A DNA stretch of 64,000 bases from JBGPGW01 sp046349515 (GCA_046349515.1 JAXMCE010000002.1:310001-374000); one strand, 5' to 3'; shown: positions 50,366 to 61,091, numbered from the stretch's first letter. Made by a program: numbers and translations. The notes: a model not told the origin generated them from the letters alone.

Positions 50366-51058
50366 ATGATCAAGAGACAACGAAGCCGCCGCTCGGCCCC
50401 TTCCGGCAGCCGGCCGAGCCCTGTTGCCTCGCGGATCGGCTTGCTGGGAGGATCGTTCAATCCCGCCCATGCCGGCCACCTCCACATCAGCAGGCTCGCG
50501 ATCGAGCACCTTGCCCTTCACGAACTCTGGTGGCTGGTCTCGCCGCAAAACCCTTTGAAGCCAGTGGTTGGCATGGCGCCCTTCCCCGCACGTTTCGCGG
50601 CCGCGCGACGGGTGGCCCGCCATCCGCGGATCCGCGTCACCGCCATCGAGCGCGATTTGGGAACCCGCTACACGGTCGACACGGTGCGCGCCCTCAAGGC
50701 CCGCCATCCAGAAGCCCATTTCGTGCTGGTGATCGGGGCCGACAACCTCCTCCAGCTGCCGGCCTGGCACGCCTGGGAACAGCTTTTTCAGGAGCTGCCC
50801 GTTGCGATTTTCGACCGGCCTTCCTATTCTCAAAGAGCGTTGGGCGGCGTGGCCGCGCTTCGCTTCGCGGGATGGCGGCTCGATCAAGCCTTCGGGCCGC
50901 AACTGGCCTACCGGGCACCGCCGGCGTGGATCTTCTTCCGGACGGCCCTCCACCCCGCCTCGGCCACCGCCCTTCGTCGACGCGAGACGGCGCACGAACG
51001 ACGCGCCAAATTGAGGGAGCTGAAGACGCCCCGATTGCCTGGAAGGAGAGCGCCATAG
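50366..51058 (+). CDS. nadD: Nicotinate-nucleotide adenylyltransferase
   Basis: Makes deamido-NAD from nicotinate mononucleotide and ATP. The 230-residue protein has the GLLGGSFNPAHAGHLHIS nucleotidyltransferase motif (GxFxPxHxGH), LWWLVSPQNPLK, the adenine-binding DLGTRYTVDTV and VIGADNLLQLPAW. ATG 50366 follows obgE by seven bases; the frame extends upstream into obgE and was not used. The 3' end overlaps the AUA candidate start of rsfS. Confidence 0.95.
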   Translation: MIKRQRSRRSAPSGSRPSPVASRIGLLGGSFNPAHAGHLHISRLAIEHLALHELWWLVSPQNPLKPVVGMAPFPARFAAARRVARHPRIRVTAIERDLGTRYTVDTVRALKARHPEAHFVLVIGADNLLQLPAWHAWEQLFQELPVAIFDRPSYSQRALGGVAALRFAGWRLDQAFGPQLAYRAPPAWIFFRTALHPASATALRRRETAHERRAKLRELKTPRLPGRRAP

Positions 51059-51426
51059 CCCGCCGCCAGAGTGCAACCAAGACTCTGTTGGCGCTTCTGG
51101 AGCGGTCCCTTGACGAAGGTCAGGCCGAGGACGTCACGGTCATCGATCTCGCCGGCAAGACCACGATCGCCGATTACATGGTGATCGCGAGCGGCCGCTC
51201 GCAACGACATATCGTCACATTGGCGGAGCGGTTGGTGGAAGCATTGAAGCGCCACGGCCTTCGCAAGGTGCCTGTCGAAGGCACCCGTCACGGCGAGTGG
51301 GTCCTCGTCGACGCTGGCGATGTCATCGTCCACATCTTCCGGCCGGAATTGCGCCGCGTCTACAACCTCGAGAAGATGTGGGGCATCGCGCTGCCGGAAC
51401 CGGAACGCACCGAGCTGAGCGCCTGA
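51055..51426 (+). CDS. rsfS: Ribosome silencing factor RsfS/RsfA
   Basis: Binds L14 and blocks subunit joining in starvation. Motifs EDVTVIDLAGKTTIADYMVIASGRSQRHI, VEGTRHGEWVLVDAGDVIVHIF and RRVYNLEKMW are diagnostic. No ATG or GTG stands at the right place. An AUA at 51055 overlaps the nadD stop and has GGAAGGAGAG seven to eight bases upstream, giving 123 residues and the N-terminal helix expected for the family; the first canonical start is TTG 51088, which gives only 112 residues and no ribosome site. AUA start is therefore the working choice but not proven. Confidence 0.9.
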   Translation: MARRQSATKTLLALLERSLDEGQAEDVTVIDLAGKTTIADYMVIASGRSQRHIVTLAERLVEALKRHGLRKVPVEGTRHGEWVLVDAGDVIVHIFRPELRRVYNLEKMWGIALPEPERTELSA

Positions 51427-51429
51427 GAC

Positions 51430-52689
51430 ATGAGACGTGCCGGCGCCTTGCACGCGTCCGCCTGGATCGCGGCCGGCGTGCTGGTCGTTGCGCTCATGGC
51501 GCCAGCAGCGCTTGCCGCGGACAAGGCACCCGAGAAAGGCGCGCGCAAGCTCGAAGATGTCGAGAACGCGCTCGAATCCGGACGCCAGAAAGAAGGAGCC
51601 TTGAGCCGGGAGGCCGAGGCGCTCGCCAAGGAAATCGAATCCTTGCGCGCCAAGTCCGTCGAATCGGCCCGCGCGGCCCAGGACAGGGAAGAAGCGATCT
51701 CGGCGCTCGAACGGCGGTTGCAGAAATTGAGCGCAGAGCTCGCGCACAGGACTGCGGCGCTTGGCAGCCAACGCGTGCAGCTCGTCCGGTTGCTGGGCGC
51801 GCTCGAGCGAATCGCCCTGCGGCCGCCCGACATGCTGATCGCCATGCCCGCGACTCCCAACGACACGGTGCGGAGCGCTTTGCTGCTGCGCACCGCCATT
51901 CCGTCGGTCCAGACTCGATCCCAGGAATTGCAACTCGAGCTCAACGAGCTCGCCCAGCTGCGCGCCGACATCGCCGCGCGGCGCGAGGAGCTGACGGCGG
52001 CGCTCGAATCGCTCAAGGGAGAGCGGAAGCAATTGGAGCATACGGTCGAGCAGAAGGCGCGCCTCGCCGCCGCGACGGAAGAGCAGCGCGCAGCCTTGGC
52101 GAAGCGCAACGCCCGGCTCGCCGCCGAAGCCAAGGATTTGAGGGACCTCCTCGAGCGGCTCGAGAGCGCGCGCGCCAAAGCGCCGCCGCCGAAGCCCCAA
52201 GCCCCCGTCGCGCGCAACGCACCCGCCGAGCGCCAGGTGGTCCTGATACCGCCCCAGCCGCAAGCGGGCGCCGCGCGCTCGTTCGGCAACGCCCAAGGTC
52301 AACTTCTTCTGCCCGTCCGAGGCCAGATCGTCCGCAGCTTCGGACAAGAGGGCAATGGCGGGGTCGCCGACAAGGGCATCACGATCGAGACCCGGCCCGA
52401 TGCCCAGGTGGTCGCACCCTATGACGGTCAAGTCGCCTTTTCAGGGCCGTTTCGCGGCTATGGCCATATCTTGATCATCGATCACGGCGAGGGCTATCAT
52501 ACTCTTTTGATGGGGCTTTCACGGATCGATGGGGTCGAAGGCCAGTGGGTCGTGGCCGGAGAACCCATCGGCCTCATGGGACACTCGGAAAGCGGCAAGC
52601 CGGCGCTCTATGTGGAACTGCGCCGCAATGGCCGTCCCATCAATCCGCTTCCGTGGCTCTCGGCACGCAACGACAAGGCTGGTGGATGA
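51430..52689 (+). CDS. Murein hydrolase activator EnvC-like (M23 domain, degenerate)
   Basis: A 419-residue periplasmic protein that activates amidases during cell division. Signal peptide at residues about 1-30 (WIAAGVLVVALMAPAALA), a long coiled coil to about residue 250, then a LytM/M23 domain. The usual zinc motifs are broken: GITIETRPDA replaces HxGxD and GEGYHTLLMGL replaces the HxH, as in EnvC. So an activator, not an enzyme. It overlaps ctpA by four bases and follows rsfS by three; these genes are likely one transcript. Confidence 0.9.
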   Translation: MRRAGALHASAWIAAGVLVVALMAPAALAADKAPEKGARKLEDVENALESGRQKEGALSREAEALAKEIESLRAKSVESARAAQDREEAISALERRLQKLSAELAHRTAALGSQRVQLVRLLGALERIALRPPDMLIAMPATPNDTVRSALLLRTAIPSVQTRSQELQLELNELAQLRADIAARREELTAALESLKGERKQLEHTVEQKARLAAATEEQRAALAKRNARLAAEAKDLRDLLERLESARAKAPPPKPQAPVARNAPAERQVVLIPPQPQAGAARSFGNAQGQLLLPVRGQIVRSFGQEGNGGVADKGITIETRPDAQVVAPYDGQVAFSGPFRGYGHILIIDHGEGYHTLLMGLSRIDGVEGQWVVAGEPIGLMGHSESGKPALYVELRRNGRPINPLPWLSARNDKAGG

Positions 52690-54002
52690 ATCGCATTCGA
52701 ACACTTGCGGCGGTCGTCGCCGCGTTTCTCGCGGGCTCTCTCTTCGCCTATGCGGCGCAAGAGTCGAACTCGGACACCTATCGCCAACTGAAGCTGTTCG
52801 GCGACATCTTCGAGCGTGTGCGCGCGGACTACGTCGAGCCGGTCAGCGACAAGGACCTGATCGAGAACGCGATCAAGGGCATGCTCGGTTCGCTCGACCC
52901 GCATTCGAGCTATCTCGACGCCAAGGCCTACCAGGAGATGCAGGTCCAGACGCGCGGCGAGTTCGGCGGACTCGGGATCGAAGTCACCATGGAGAACGGC
53001 TACATCAAGGTGGTCTCACCCATCGACGACACGCCCGCCTTCCGTGCAGGCCTGCAGCCGGGAGACCTCATCACCCATCTCGACGGCGAGTCCGTCCAGG
53101 GCATGACGCTCGCCGAAGCGGTCGACAAGATGCGCGGCAAGGTCAAGACGGACATCAAGCTCACGATCCGGCGCGGCAACCAGCCGCCCTTCGACGTGAA
53201 GCTCGTCCGCGACGTCATTCGCGTGCAATCCGTCCGGGCGCGAAACGAAGGCAATGTCGGCTATATCCGCATCACGGCGTTCAACGAGCAGACGGCGCCC
53301 GGCCTTGAAGCCGCGATCGCCAAGATCAAGGCCGATATCGGCAAGAACCTGAAGGGCCTCGTGATCGACCTTCGCAACAATCCGGGCGGCCTGCTCGACC
53401 AGGCGATCGCCGTCTCGGACGCTTTCCTCACCAAAGGCGCCATCGTCTCGACGCGCGGACGCCGGCCCGATGAGGCGACGATCTTCAATGCGCGCGGCAA
53501 CGACCTCCTGAGTGGCCTGCCGATCGTCGTGCTGATCAACGGTGGCTCGGCCTCGGCGTCGGAAATCGTGGCGGGAGCGCTGCAGGACCATCACCGCGCG
53601 ATCGTCATGGGCACCCGGTCCTTCGGGAAGGGCTCGGTGCAGACGATCATTCCGATCCCCGGCCACGGGGCGGTCCGCCTCACCACCTCGCGCTACTACA
53701 CGCCGTCGGGCCGCTCGATCCAAGGCAAGGGCATCGAGCCGGACATCATGGTCGAGCAGGCCAAAGTCGAGGCCCTTGATAAGGGCTCGGAGCGTCACGA
53801 GGCGGATCTGCGCGGGGCGCTCAAGAACACCGACCAGAAGCCGGACCAGAAAGGCGAAGGCCAGCCTGCCCCGAAGGGCGACACCCCGTCGCCCGGCCAG
53901 GGCGCTGGCGCGCCCGCGGAGCAGCAGGACTATCAGCTGAGCCGCGCCCTCGACCTCCTGCGGGGCATCTCGCTGTACAAAAGCAGCCAGACCGTGAACT
54001 AG
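52686..54002 (+). CDS. ctpA: C-terminal processing protease CtpA (S41)
   Basis: Periplasmic Ser/Lys tail-specific protease. The 438-residue protein has a signal/anchor segment (residues about 5-24), a PDZ domain (GGLGIEVTMENGYIKVVSPI; GLQPGDLI) and the S41 core with the catalytic Ser in NGGSASASEIVAGAL and Lys in RSFGKGSVQT. The C-terminal tail is Gln/Lys/Pro-rich. ATG 52686 overlaps the envC stop as ATGA. EnvC-CtpA pairing is common in alphaproteobacteria. Confidence 0.95.
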   Translation: MNRIRTLAAVVAAFLAGSLFAYAAQESNSDTYRQLKLFGDIFERVRADYVEPVSDKDLIENAIKGMLGSLDPHSSYLDAKAYQEMQVQTRGEFGGLGIEVTMENGYIKVVSPIDDTPAFRAGLQPGDLITHLDGESVQGMTLAEAVDKMRGKVKTDIKLTIRRGNQPPFDVKLVRDVIRVQSVRARNEGNVGYIRITAFNEQTAPGLEAAIAKIKADIGKNLKGLVIDLRNNPGGLLDQAIAVSDAFLTKGAIVSTRGRRPDEATIFNARGNDLLSGLPIVVLINGGSASASEIVAGALQDHHRAIVMGTRSFGKGSVQTIIPIPGHGAVRLTTSRYYTPSGRSIQGKGIEPDIMVEQAKVEALDKGSERHEADLRGALKNTDQKPDQKGEGQPAPKGDTPSPGQGAGAPAEQQDYQLSRALDLLRGISLYKSSQTVN

Positions 54003-54039
54003 GGGCAGCGGTCGCCGATCGCGCGCCCAGGGCTCTGTC

Positions 54040-55251
54040 GTGAAGAAGAGAGAGGAGCGGCAAGCAAGACTCGGTCCGGGCGGCCGGTTGCTTGCCGTCA
54101 CGGCGGCCATGATTGGCGCGGTCTTCCTCGGCATCGTCGCCTGGCTGAGCCTGGACGAATCGGAAGAGGCGGCCGCCCCAACAGCGGCCCATGTCGAACT
54201 CGTCATCCCGCTCTCGCCGCCCGGCGGCAGCGCGCCGGCGGAGACGGCCAGCGAGAGCAAGCCCACCGAAGGCTCCCCAACCGGGCAAACTGCCGAATCG
54301 AAGTCGGGAACGCCGGGAGCCGAATCATCCCCTTCCGAGGGGACGGCTTCCCAAAGCCAGCCGACGCCTTCGAAATCTCCGTCACCCGGCGAGGCACAGC
54401 CGCCGCAGAAAGCGCAGCAGCCCGCCCCATCCATGGCGCGCGCTCTCGCGACCGCTCCTGATCCTGCGCTCGTCGAGGCCGGCCCCGAAGGCCCCCTGCC
54501 CAAGGTCGCGGCGGATGGGCGCACGCCCTGGCAGAACTACGCCCGCCCTTTCGATCGCGCCGAACAGAGGCCGAAGATCGCCATCGTCGTCACGAATCTG
54601 GGCCTGAGCGACGCAGCGACCGAAGCCGCGATCCAGCGCCTGCCCGGCGCGGTGACGCTTGGGTTCTCGCCCTATGCCGGGACCAAGCTCGCGCAGTGGT
54701 CCGAACTGGCCCGCTCCGCGGGGCACGAGGTGATTCTCAGCCTTCCCATGGAGCCCGCCAACTACCCCGACAGCGACCCTGGGCCGCACACCCTGCTCAC
54801 CTCGCTCAACGCGGAGCAGAACCTCGAGCGCCTTCGCTGGATGTTGTCGCGCTTCGCGGGATATGTCGGCGTGACCAACCACATGGGGGCTCGCTTCACC
54901 GCTTCCGCCGACGCGCTGCGGCCGGTCCTCAACGAACTCAAGGGACGCGGCCTGTTGTTTCTCGACAGCCGGGCCGCGCAAAAGAGCGTCGCCACCAGCG
55001 TCGCCTCGGAGCTCGGCCTTCCGCGCACTGCGAACGACCGGTTCCTCGACACGGAGGCCGCGCGCGCCGCGATCGACGCTCGGCTGGCCGAGATCGAGCA
55101 GATCGCCCGCCGGAAAGGGGTCGCCGTCGCCATCGGTTATCCGTTCCCCGTGACGATCGAACGCCTCGAAGCCTGGGCGCAGACTCTCGACAGCAAGGGC
55201 CTCGTCCTCGTGCCCATCTCCGCCATCGTCTCGACCGGTGCCGAGCCATGA
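54040..55251 (+). CDS. Divergent polysaccharide deacetylase family (YibQ-like)
   Basis: A 403-residue membrane-anchored protein of the Polysacc_deac_2/YibQ family. One N-terminal transmembrane helix (LLAVTAAMIGAVFLGIVAWLSL) and a long Pro/Ser/Glu-rich linker (residues about 45-140) precede the deacetylase-like barrel: IAIVVTNLGLSD, VTLGFSPYAGT, EVILSLPMEP and NHMGARFTA. The family lacks the usual NodB metal triad order, so it is probably not a classic enzyme. Start GTG 54040; overlaps rppH by ATGA. Confidence 0.85.
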   Translation: MKKREERQARLGPGGRLLAVTAAMIGAVFLGIVAWLSLDESEEAAAPTAAHVELVIPLSPPGGSAPAETASESKPTEGSPTGQTAESKSGTPGAESSPSEGTASQSQPTPSKSPSPGEAQPPQKAQQPAPSMARALATAPDPALVEAGPEGPLPKVAADGRTPWQNYARPFDRAEQRPKIAIVVTNLGLSDAATEAAIQRLPGAVTLGFSPYAGTKLAQWSELARSAGHEVILSLPMEPANYPDSDPGPHTLLTSLNAEQNLERLRWMLSRFAGYVGVTNHMGARFTASADALRPVLNELKGRGLLFLDSRAAQKSVATSVASELGLPRTANDRFLDTEAARAAIDARLAEIEQIARRKGVAVAIGYPFPVTIERLEAWAQTLDSKGLVLVPISAIVSTGAEP

Positions 55252-55736
55252 GCGGTCCGGGCGGCCCCGCCCCCACGTATCGCCTTGGGGTCGGAGTCAT
55301 GCTGATGAACATGGCCGGACTCGTCTTCGTCGCGCGCCGCAACGACATGCCGGGCGATCACTGGCAAATGCCGCAGGGCGGAATCGATGGAGGCGAGGCG
55401 CCGCGCGACGCCGCGCTCAGGGAACTCAAGGAGGAGATCGGAACCGACCGCGCGGCGATCCTCGGCGAAGCGCGGCGGTGGTTCAGCTACGACCTGCCAC
55501 CCGACCTCGCGAGGACAGCGTGGGGCGGACGCTACCGGGGCCAACGGCAAAAGTGGTTTGCTGCGCGCTTCCTCGGCGACGACCGGGAGATCGACCTCGA
55601 GACCGAACATCCCGAATTCACCGAGTGGCGGTGGATCGAGGCCACGGCCCTTCCCGACCTCATCGTGCCGTTCAAGCGGCAGCTCTATCTCGACGTCATC
55701 GAGGAGTTTCGCGCGCTCTTGCCGGACAATCCGTAG
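55248..55736 (+). CDS. rppH: RNA pyrophosphohydrolase RppH (Nudix)
   Basis: Removes pyrophosphate from mRNA 5' ends and triggers decay. The 162-residue protein has YRLGVGVMLMN, WQMPQGGIDGGEAPRDAALRE with the Nudix box GGIDGGEAPRDAALRELKEE and the C-terminal FKRQLYLDVIEEF. The ATGA overlap with the YibQ-like gene fixes the start. Last gene of the rsfS-envC-ctpA-yibQ-rppH run. Confidence 0.94.
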   Translation: MSGPGGPAPTYRLGVGVMLMNMAGLVFVARRNDMPGDHWQMPQGGIDGGEAPRDAALRELKEEIGTDRAAILGEARRWFSYDLPPDLARTAWGGRYRGQRQKWFAARFLGDDREIDLETEHPEFTEWRWIEATALPDLIVPFKRQLYLDVIEEFRALLPDNP

Positions 55737-55815
55737 CCGACAAGAGTGGCCGACTCCCGACCCCAGCGCATCAATCCATCGGTCAGGTTTCAGACAATTC
55801 CGCGGCGCGACAGGA

Positions 55816-56634
55816 TCAGGCGCCGGCGCGCACCATGATGCGCGAGCGGAGGCGCATGAAAAGGTAGACCGCATCGGCCAGGCGCGAGAGCATCCAGTCG
55901 CCCGGCCGTATCCCGATCGCCTTGAGGATCATGGTCACGCCGCGCTTCAGATGGGCGGGTTGGTAAAGGCCGTAAGCACGGCCGATACATGCGCGGGTGA
56001 AACGCTCGCGGTCATAAGGCCCTTCGCCGGCGTGATTGGTCGCGTAGTAGGCATAGGCCAATTCGTCGTCCTCGGTCTCGCCGATCCGGTCCAAGGCCAC
56101 CCATAGGCGCCGCCAGAAACCGATGCGGTCGCGTTCCAGATAGCGCTTCATATGGGAGTAGAACATCTTGTAGTGGCGGAATTCGTCGGCCGCGATGCGC
56201 CGACAAATCTCCTTGAGAACCGGCTCATCCGTTTTCGCGCCGAGCGCGCTGTAGTAGGAGCTCGTGCCGACCTCGACCATGCAGCGCGCGATAAGCTCGC
56301 CCACGCGCGAGCCCCGCACCGAGGAGTCGAGGCCCTTCGGCAGCTTGATCTTTTCGGTGAAGCGGGCGAAGCAGGCTTCGAATTCGTAGGTCGGATCAGC
56401 GAGCCCGGCCCAGCGCGCCAGCGCCTTGCCGTGCTGGACCTCTTCTTCCGCCCATTGCCGGGCGATCACGCCGAAATCCGCGTCGTCCTTGAAGACCCCT
56501 TCGAGATAGCGCGCGTAGTCGTAGCCATTGTGTTCAACGACGCTCGCCGCCTTGACGAGCTTGAGCAGCTCAGGGTCGACCCGCGCCGGGTCGAACGTCT
56601 CCCAAGGAATGTCGTCGAGCGTCCAGGTCCCCAT
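55816..56634 (-). CDS. Ferritin-like/acyl-ACP desaturase-fold di-iron protein
   Basis: A 272-residue helical protein with E-x2-H pairs typical of di-iron four-helix proteins: VVEHNGYDY, AEEEVQHGKAL and ADEFRHYKMFY. Similar proteins are annotated ferritin-like or rubrerythrin/desaturase-like; none is well characterised. The C-terminal third holds conserved YAYYATNHAG and LKRGVTMILKAIGIRPGDWM. Convergent with rppH and the last gene before the atp operon, it has its own candidate promoter at 56686-56714. Function unknown. Confidence 0.82.
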   Translation of the reverse strand: MGTWTLDDIPWETFDPARVDPELLKLVKAASVVEHNGYDYARYLEGVFKDDADFGVIARQWAEEEVQHGKALARWAGLADPTYEFEACFARFTEKIKLPKGLDSSVRGSRVGELIARCMVEVGTSSYYSALGAKTDEPVLKEICRRIAADEFRHYKMFYSHMKRYLERDRIGFWRRLWVALDRIGETEDDELAYAYYATNHAGEGPYDRERFTRACIGRAYGLYQPAHLKRGVTMILKAIGIRPGDWMLSRLADAVYLFMRLRSRIMVRAGA

Positions 56635-56685
56635 CGCACCGCCCCTCTTGCTTGCCGAACCTGGTCTGGCGGCTTTGGCACTGAC

Positions 56686-56714
56686 AATATAATGCCGGAC
56701 GGGCGCCCCGCCAA
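56686..56714 (-). promoter_or_regulatory. Candidate promoter of the ferritin-like gene
   Basis: On the minus strand TTGGCG and TATATT are separated by 17 bases, about 50 bases upstream of the start codon. The -10 is good and the -35 partial. Confidence 0.4.
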
Positions 56715-56745
56715 CTGGCCCGGCCTATTGTTTTCTCTGAGGGAC

Positions 56746-57162
56746 CTAGGCCTTTCCCGCGCGGGTGAGCGCGGCGATCTTGGCCTGCTCGATCGCAAGG
56801 CGCGCGGCAAGCGGTGCCCGCTCCGCCTCCGTGTCCGAATCGCCGATCTCCTGCTCGAGTGCACGGATGGATTGCTCGACGGCGGCCCGGTCCAACCGGT
56901 CGAGGTTGATGGCTTCATCGGCCAAGACGGTGACGCGGTCGGGCGTCACTTCCGCAAACCCACCCGCCACGAAGATACGTTCGCGGACGGTATTGCCCTC
57001 GTAAACCTCGATCACGTCCGCGCGCACCGTGCTCGCGAAGGGCGCGTGGCCGGGAAGGGCGCCGAAATTGCCCTCGGTCCCCGGCACGACGACCATGTCG
57101 ACCGGTTCGGAGAGGATCAACCGCTCCGGTGAGACCAGCTCGAACTCGATCTTGTCGGCCAT
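56746..57162 (-). CDS. atpC: F1-ATPase epsilon subunit
   Basis: Epsilon subunit of the ATP synthase rotor, inhibiting ATP hydrolysis. The 138-residue protein has FELVSPERLILSEPVDMVVVPGTEGNFGALPGHAP, the classic beta-sandwich N-terminus, and a short C-terminal helical hairpin (AAVEQSIRALEQEIGD). Twelve bases after atpD; last gene of the operon. Confidence 0.95.
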   Translation of the reverse strand: MADKIEFELVSPERLILSEPVDMVVVPGTEGNFGALPGHAPFASTVRADVIEVYEGNTVRERIFVAGGFAEVTPDRVTVLADEAINLDRLDRAAVEQSIRALEQEIGDSDTEAERAPLAARLAIEQAKIAALTRAGKA

Positions 57163-57174
57163 CCGACGCGCTCC

Positions 57175-58599
<1,425 letters not shown>

Positions 58600-58642
58600 G
58601 GTGTGACTCCTCGGTGCGTTCGTGTTCCCGCTGCCGGCTGTT

Positions 58643-59530
58643 CTAGAGCGCCTCGGCGCCGGAGATGATTTCGATCAGTTCCTTGGTGATCTGAGCCTGC
58701 CGCGTGCGGTTGTAACGCAGCGTCAGACGTCCGATCATGTCGCCCGCGTTGCGGGTCGCGTTGTCCATGGCCGTCATGCGCGCGCCCTGCTCGCTCGCGT
58801 AGTTCTCGAGGAGCGCCCGGAAGATCTGAACGCCCAGGTTGCGCGGAAGGATTTGCTCGAGAATCTCTTCTTCCGACGGCTCATACTCGTAGATCGCGCG
58901 CAACCCCCCGTCGCCCTCCGCTTTCGCCTCCCCCTCGGCACGAAACGGGATGAGCTGGTGGCGCGTCACGATCTGGGCGAGCGCGGACTTGAAGCGGTTG
59001 TAGATGATCGTGCAGACATCGAACTCGCCGGCCGCGAACAGCTCGGTGACCTTGTCGGCGATCTTGGCGGCGCTCGGGTAGCCGAGGCGCGGCCTGTCCA
59101 GTTCCGTGAACGACTCGACGATCAGCGAGCCGAACTGGCGCCGCAGAAGGTCGCGCGCCTTGCGCCCTGCGCAGAGGATCTTGACCGTCTTGCCTTCCTG
59201 TTGGAGCCCGCGGATGACGATCCGCGCCTCGCGCACGATCGAGGCATTGAAGCTGCCGCACAGCCCGCGGTCGGCGGTCGCAACCACGATCAGGTGGACA
59301 TCCGATTTCCCCGTGCCGATCAGCATGGGCGGCGCATCGGTCCGGCCCTCGAAGCTGGCCGAGAGCGACCGCAGCATGCGATCCATCCGGTCGGCATAGG
59401 GCCGCGCCGCCTCGGCGGCCTCCTGCGCGCGGCGGAGCTTGGCGCCCGCGACCATCTTCATGGCCGCGGTGATCTTCTGCGTCGAGCGGACGCTTCGGAT
59501 GCGCTGGCGGAGGTCCTTGAGACTGGGCAT
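58643..59530 (-). CDS. atpG: F1-ATPase gamma subunit
   Basis: Central rotor shaft. 295 residues, N-terminal helix MPSLKDLRQRIRSVRSTQKITAAMKMVA, ATADRGLCGSFNA and the C-terminal helix GARMTAMDNATRNAGDMI-RLTLRYNRTRQAQIT. Standard length; 31 bases before atpA end. Confidence 0.97.
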   Translation of the reverse strand: MPSLKDLRQRIRSVRSTQKITAAMKMVAGAKLRRAQEAAEAARPYADRMDRMLRSLSASFEGRTDAPPMLIGTGKSDVHLIVVATADRGLCGSFNASIVREARIVIRGLQQEGKTVKILCAGRKARDLLRRQFGSLIVESFTELDRPRLGYPSAAKIADKVTELFAAGEFDVCTIIYNRFKSALAQIVTRHQLIPFRAEGEAKAEGDGGLRAIYEYEPSEEEILEQILPRNLGVQIFRALLENYASEQGARMTAMDNATRNAGDMIGRLTLRYNRTRQAQITKELIEIISGAEAL

Positions 59531-59561
59531 CGGGGCTCAGATCGCTATCCGGATCCCTCGC

Positions 59562-61091
59562 TCACGCGAAGGTCTTGACGAAGCCGTCGAGGAAGGCGCG
59601 AAGCTTCTTCTCGGAATCCGGCGAGATGGCTTCCTCCTTCCGAATCGTCGCGAGAATGTCAGCCCCCTTGGCCTTGAGATCGTCGAGATACTCCTCGAGG
59701 AAGCGGCCGACATCGCTCACCTCGATCTTGTCGAGGTAGCCCTGCACGCCGGCGAAGATCGAGGCCACCTGCTCCTCGACCGGAAGCGGCGTGTACTGCG
59801 CCTGCTTCAAGGCTTCAGTGAGCCGCGCGCCGCGCGCAAGAAGACGCTGGGTCGAGGCATCGAGATCGGAGGCGAACTGGGCGAAGGACGCCATCTCGCG
59901 GTACTGGGCGAGCTCGAGCTTGATGGTGCCCGCGACCTGCTTCATGGCCTTGGTCTGTGCGGCAGAGCCGACTCGGCTGACCGAGAGGCCGACGTTCACC
60001 GCCGGGCGAATGCCGCGGTAGAAGAGATCCGTCTCGAGGAAGATCTGCCCGTCCGTGATCGAGATGACGTTGGTCGGGATGTAGGCGGAGACGTCGTTGG
60101 CCTGCGTCTCGATCACGGGCAATGCGGTCAACGAGCCGCTGCCGTGGTCGGCGTTCATCTTCGCGGCGCGCTCGAGAAGGCGCGAGTGGAGATAGAAGAC
60201 GTCGCCCGGATAGGCCTCGCGGCCGGGCGGGCGGCGCAGCAGCAGCGACATCTGGCGATAGGCGACGGCCTGCTTCGAAAGGTCATCGTAGAAGATCACC
60301 GCGTGCATGCCGTTGTCGCGGAAGAACTCGCCCATCGTGCAGCCCGTATAGGGGGCCAGGAACTGGAGCGGCGCCGGCTCCGACGCCGTCGCCGAGACGA
60401 TGATCGAATAGTCGAGCGCGCCGTACTCCTCGAGGGTCTTGACGATGCGCGCGATCGAGGAACGCTTCTGGCCGACGGCGACGTAGATGCAATAGAGCTT
60501 CTTCTTCTCGTCGCCCGCCTCGTTGTAGCGCTTCTGATTGATGATCGTGTCGAGGATGATCGCAGTCTTGCCGGTCTGGCGGTCGCCGATGATGAGCTCG
60601 CGCTGGCCACGGCCGACCGGGATCAGGCTGTCGATGGCCTTCAGGCCCGTCTGCATGGGTTCGTGGACTGAACGGCGCGGGATGATGCCGGGCGCCTTGA
60701 CCTCGACGCGCATGCGCTTGTCGGCCTGAATCGGCCCCTTGCCGTCGATCGGGTTGCCGAGCGCATCCACGACGCGGCCGAGCAGCCCCTTGCCCACGGG
60801 CACGTCGACGATGGCGCCCGTCCGCTTGACGGTGTCGCCTTCCTTGATGTCGCGATCGTCGCCGAAGATGACGACGCCGACATTGTCGACCTCGAGATTG
60901 AGCGCCATGCCGCGAATGCCGCCGGGGAATTCGACCATTTCGCCGGCCTGAACCTTGTCGAGGCCGTAGACGCGCGCGACGCCGTCGCCGACCGAGAGAA
61001 CCTGGCCCACTTCCGCGACGTCCGCCTCGGTGCCGAAGTTCTCGATCTGATCCTTGAGGATGGCCGAAATCTCGGCGGCGCGAATTTCCAT
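59562..61091 (-). CDS. atpA: F1-ATPase alpha subunit
   Basis: Non-catalytic nucleotide-binding subunit. 509 residues from ATG 61091 (MEIRAAEISAILKDQIENFG), with Walker A GDRQTGKTAIILDT and the Arg finger region VGLSVSRVGSAAQTKAM. The start overlaps the atpH stop (TGATG); a GTG one codon upstream is not needed. Confidence 0.98.
   Translation of the reverse strand: MEIRAAEISAILKDQIENFGTEADVAEVGQVLSVGDGVARVYGLDKVQAGEMVEFPGGIRGMALNLEVDNVGVVIFGDDRDIKEGDTVKRTGAIVDVPVGKGLLGRVVDALGNPIDGKGPIQADKRMRVEVKAPGIIPRRSVHEPMQTGLKAIDSLIPVGRGQRELIIGDRQTGKTAIILDTIINQKRYNEAGDEKKKLYCIYVAVGQKRSSIARIVKTLEEYGALDYSIIVSATASEPAPLQFLAPYTGCTMGEFFRDNGMHAVIFYDDLSKQAVAYRQMSLLLRRPPGREAYPGDVFYLHSRLLERAAKMNADHGSGSLTALPVIETQANDVSAYIPTNVISITDGQIFLETDLFYRGIRPAVNVGLSVSRVGSAAQTKAMKQVAGTIKLELAQYREMASFAQFASDLDASTQRLLARGARLTEALKQAQYTPLPVEEQVASIFAGVQGYLDKIEVSDVGRFLEEYLDDLKAKGADILATIRKEEAISPDSEKKLRAFLDGFVKTFA

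Noticed and set aside
51056..51090. rsfS as part of the long frame starting at 50530
   Set aside because: That frame overlaps nadD for over 500 bases in another frame; the conserved RsfS domain only begins near 51090.
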